From: Acidimicrobiaceae bacterium
GTDB lineage: Bacteria; Actinomycetota; Acidimicrobiia; Acidimicrobiales; Aldehydirespiratoraceae
Length of the DNA stretch: 64,000 nucleotides
Assembly: GCA_026708645.1 (NCBI GenBank)
Contig: JAPOUM010000022.1
Location: 62,001-126,000, forward strand
Direction: 5' to 3'
Positions 62,055 to 64,000 of this stretch are shown here, piece after piece. The position numbers and the translations under genes are program-made. Position 1 is the stretch's first letter. Each line of letters starts with the position of its first letter. Below the pieces are notes generated by a model. The model made no database searches. It worked only from the letters and a program-made list of their open reading frames with translations, and was not told the origin of the DNA.

Positions 62055-63845
62055 ATGGCCTTTCTGCAACCTGCCAACCTTACGAGCCGCAACGATGTGC
62101 CGGCCCGGCTGCAGACGGTCGCTAAGTGTCTCCGAGAGTTTCTTCCTGACGAGGTGACAGTATGGCTGAAGCGTTCCAGGGAAAGCGAAAGCCGGGCTCT
62201 AAGCAAGGAGTTCGAACAGCGGCAATTGGAGGGAGTCGGGGCAGCAAGCGACTCAGGGGAGGCGTACCTGGTAGTACTGGACCCAGCGTCGGGGATCGTG
62301 ATCTTGGAGGCGCCCGAGAGAATGCGGTCGGGCAAGCGAAGAGGTCGGCACAGCGGCATTGACCGTGAGAACTCGAAGGACCGCACCGCTAGACGGACTG
62401 CGGAGCTGCGCCGCAGTCTCGACACCCACATGGTTGCTGAACTGCCCGTAGTGGCAGCCGAGGCGTATCCAGATGTGCCGTCTCAGGCAGCTGCCGGGCT
62501 TCGAGCTGAGGCGGTGGTGCTGTGCGAGGACGACTTCACAGCTGAAGCTTTGAGGCCGGCGCTGCAAGAGATCGCCGGTGGCCGACGAGCCCCCATGCCC
62601 GCGCAAAAGGAATCAGCGGCTAGAGCTTCGGTCAACCCCCGCATCGTCATCAAGGGAACACAGGGACAGATGATCTCTGCTCAGCCGCAAAACGACGACG
62701 AGATCATACGAACCCTGGACCGCAAACAGGAGCGCCTGGCTCACAATCTCGGTCCCGGCTACCGGCTCATCAGAGGTGTAGCCGGCAGCGGCAAGACACT
62801 GGTGCTCACCTACAGAGCGAATTACATGGCCAGTCATTTCCCCCACTGGCGCATCCTTATGCTCTGCTACAACAAGGTGCTGTCACTGAGTTTGCAACGC
62901 CAACTGGCCGAGCATGACAACATCAAGGTCCACAATGTGGATGGTCTGGCTTGGCGAGTGCTCAATAACGCTGGACGCATCTCGAGGAATGAGAAGAACC
63001 CCGACTTCGAACGTCGGCGACTCGAAGCCATCGAAGCGTCGACTGACATCGACAAATCCAAACTGTTCGACTTGGTACTGGTGGACGAGGCCCAAGACCT
63101 TGACGAGGCAGGCCTTGATCTGGCCTGGAAGATGCTCAAACCGGGGCGCGATCACTTCGTGATGGCCCTCGACGGCGCTCAGATGATCTACGGGCGGAAC
63201 CGGCGCCGCATGGCTTGGAACCCTCCCGACAAGACCGCGCGGGGACGCACGACCATTCTCAACGTCAACTACCGAAACACCCGTGAGATCCTGGATCTCG
63301 GACGATTGTTGTTGGAAGGGTTCAGTCGGGGGCCGAATACGCACCGGCCCGACGACATGGATGTTCTGGTCGAGCCCGAGCAGGCCGAACGCTCCGGACT
63401 GCATCCCTCGTTGTTGAACTGCTCCGATCTGCGCGGCGAGGCCGAAGCGATCGCCCGCAAGATCAAGGAACTGCGAGCAGGCGGTGCATGTCCTGACCAG
63501 ATCGCTGTGCTGCTCGGCACTGAGAAACTTCGCCACGATGTAGTGCGGCTAGTTCCCGATTCCTTCGACACTAAACCCCGAGAGAACCGCGACAAGTTCT
63601 TCGATGCGCATAGCAAGATCCGAGTGACGACCCTGAGGCAGATCAAAGGCGTCGAGTTCCGTCATATCATCGTCGGAGGCGCCAACCACATCCTTGTGCA
63701 TTCGTCCCCGCCTGAGACTCTGGAGGAAGACCAGAGACGACTGCTTTATGTTGCGGTCACCCGCGCCACGGAGACGCTGACGATCACGTTCTCCGGCACT
63801 GGCATCATGTCCGATTTCCAGAACATCGGACGAATCGACTTATGA
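62055..63845 (+). CDS. SF1 (UvrD/Rep-like) helicase with degenerate NERD-like N-terminal domain
   Basis: About 596 residues. The helicase core has Walker A RGVAGSGKTLVLTYRANYM (residue about 241), VLVDEAQDLDEAG, DGAQMIYG, LNVNYRNTREIL, VTTLRQIKGVEFRHIIVGG and LLYVAVTRATETL, a complete SF1A set. The first 200 residues resemble a NERD nuclease domain (LREFLPDEVTVW, YLVVLDPASGIVILEAPE, then AVVLCEDDFTAEAL), but the expected ExK reads EAP and the acidic residue before it is not clear. ATG at 62055 fits the family N-terminus; a GTG at 61962 would add 31 residues. Downstream of the exonuclease-DinG-RecQ genes by about 165 bp, same strand. It ends overlapping nuoN tail to tail. Confidence 0.82.
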   Translation: MAFLQPANLTSRNDVPARLQTVAKCLREFLPDEVTVWLKRSRESESRALSKEFEQRQLEGVGAASDSGEAYLVVLDPASGIVILEAPERMRSGKRRGRHSGIDRENSKDRTARRTAELRRSLDTHMVAELPVVAAEAYPDVPSQAAAGLRAEAVVLCEDDFTAEALRPALQEIAGGRRAPMPAQKESAARASVNPRIVIKGTQGQMISAQPQNDDEIIRTLDRKQERLAHNLGPGYRLIRGVAGSGKTLVLTYRANYMASHFPHWRILMLCYNKVLSLSLQRQLAEHDNIKVHNVDGLAWRVLNNAGRISRNEKNPDFERRRLEAIEASTDIDKSKLFDLVLVDEAQDLDEAGLDLAWKMLKPGRDHFVMALDGAQMIYGRNRRRMAWNPPDKTARGRTTILNVNYRNTREILDLGRLLLEGFSRGPNTHRPDDMDVLVEPEQAERSGLHPSLLNCSDLRGEAEAIARKIKELRAGGACPDQIAVLLGTEKLRHDVVRLVPDSFDTKPRENRDKFFDAHSKIRVTTLRQIKGVEFRHIIVGGANHILVHSSPPETLEEDQRRLLYVAVTRATETLTITFSGTGIMSDFQNIGRIDL

Positions 63846-64000
63846 CGGCAGGGTGGCCAACAGGGTCACGTCGGTGAAGTGGCCGATCCACTGCGGGAGG
63901 ATGCCGAAAGCGAGGGTTGCGGCGCCTGTCAGGATCAACGCGGCCGACACCGAGGTCGGAACCTTGATCGGCGAGGCAGTGTCGAAGCCGCTGTTTGCGG
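63840..64000 (-). CDS. nuoN: NADH-quinone oxidoreductase subunit N, 3' end only
   Basis: The last 53 codons of a minus-strand gene that enters from the right edge. The translation SAALILTGAATLAFGILPQW is the final membrane helix and its conserved G-(I/V)-P turn, as at the end of actinobacterial NuoN, followed by a short tail. Its TAA (63840-63842) overlaps the end of the helicase gene by six bases. Only the C-terminus is visible, so the assignment is by similarity of this end. Confidence 0.6.
   Translation of the reverse strand, partial: ANSGFDTASPIKVPTSVSAALILTGAATLAFGILPQWIGHFTDVTLLATLPS

Overview
The window is high-GC DNA with dense genes, many GTG and TTG starts and short spacers. It looks like a chromosome segment from an actinobacterium. 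The order smc-ftsY-ffh-rpsP-khpA-rimM-trmD-rplS and the block rnc / mutM-like / DUF177 / sepIVA-like / coaD are actinobacterial. Form I CO dehydrogenase, an alpha-methylacyl-CoA racemase, the thiBPQ set and actinobacterial 'CPGC...HWHNGCW' proteins are compatible with Acidimicrobiia, but that class-level placement is inference.

Layout. 0.3-2.2 kb: a repeat-containing hypothetical protein and an orphan ribbon-helix-helix (RHH) regulator. 2.4-6.1 kb (minus): coxM-coxS-coxL; CoxL carries the form I motif AYRCSFR, so this is a genuine aerobic CO dehydrogenase. 6.4-7.1 kb: TauE/SafE exporter. 7.3-14.4 kb: a branched-chain-amino-acid-type ABC system of odd construction. LivH, LivM and LivG are one polypeptide, LivF is fused to the C-terminus of a 12-helix MFS transporter, and a large lipoprotein binding protein is transcribed divergently. 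14.5-39.3 kb, almost all minus: a housekeeping block (xerC, dprA, comM, cytochrome c, yraN, rplS, trmD, rimM, khpA, rpsP, ffh, ftsY, htrA, smc, mutM-like, rnc, acpP, plsX, rpmF, DUF177, sepIVA-like, coaD, rsmD, recG, fakA). The mutM-like protein has lost its catalytic proline and most zinc cysteines. 39.5-44.5 kb: cold-shock-like protein, ATP-dependent PEP carboxykinase, small membrane protein, racemase, MFS transporter. 44.6-48.9 kb (minus): thiamine importer thiB-thiP-thiQ under a TPP riboswitch. 49.2-53.8 kb (plus): 5'-nucleotidase with LysM, beta-propeller lipoprotein, creatininase-family hydrolase. 54.1-56.5 kb (minus): MidA-type methyltransferase and a short-chain dehydrogenase with a possible leader peptide.

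56.7-63.85 kb (plus) is visibly lower in GC than its surroundings and looks acquired. It encodes a DEDDh exonuclease / DinG-type helicase / RecQ helicase assembly, interrupted by a one-base frame change inside the DinG domain, followed by an SF1 (UvrD-like) helicase with a NERD-like N-terminus whose nuclease residues look degraded. The pair resembles DNA repair or anti-phage modules. The window ends in the 3' end of nuoN on the minus strand.

The two best candidates for something undescribed are the MFS-LivF / LivH-LivM-LivG transporter (7.3-14.4 kb) and the exonuclease-DinG-RecQ plus NERD-like helicase module (56.7-63.85 kb). A third pattern is many short perfect or near-perfect tandem duplications (11-54 bp) in spacers and protein linkers throughout the window.
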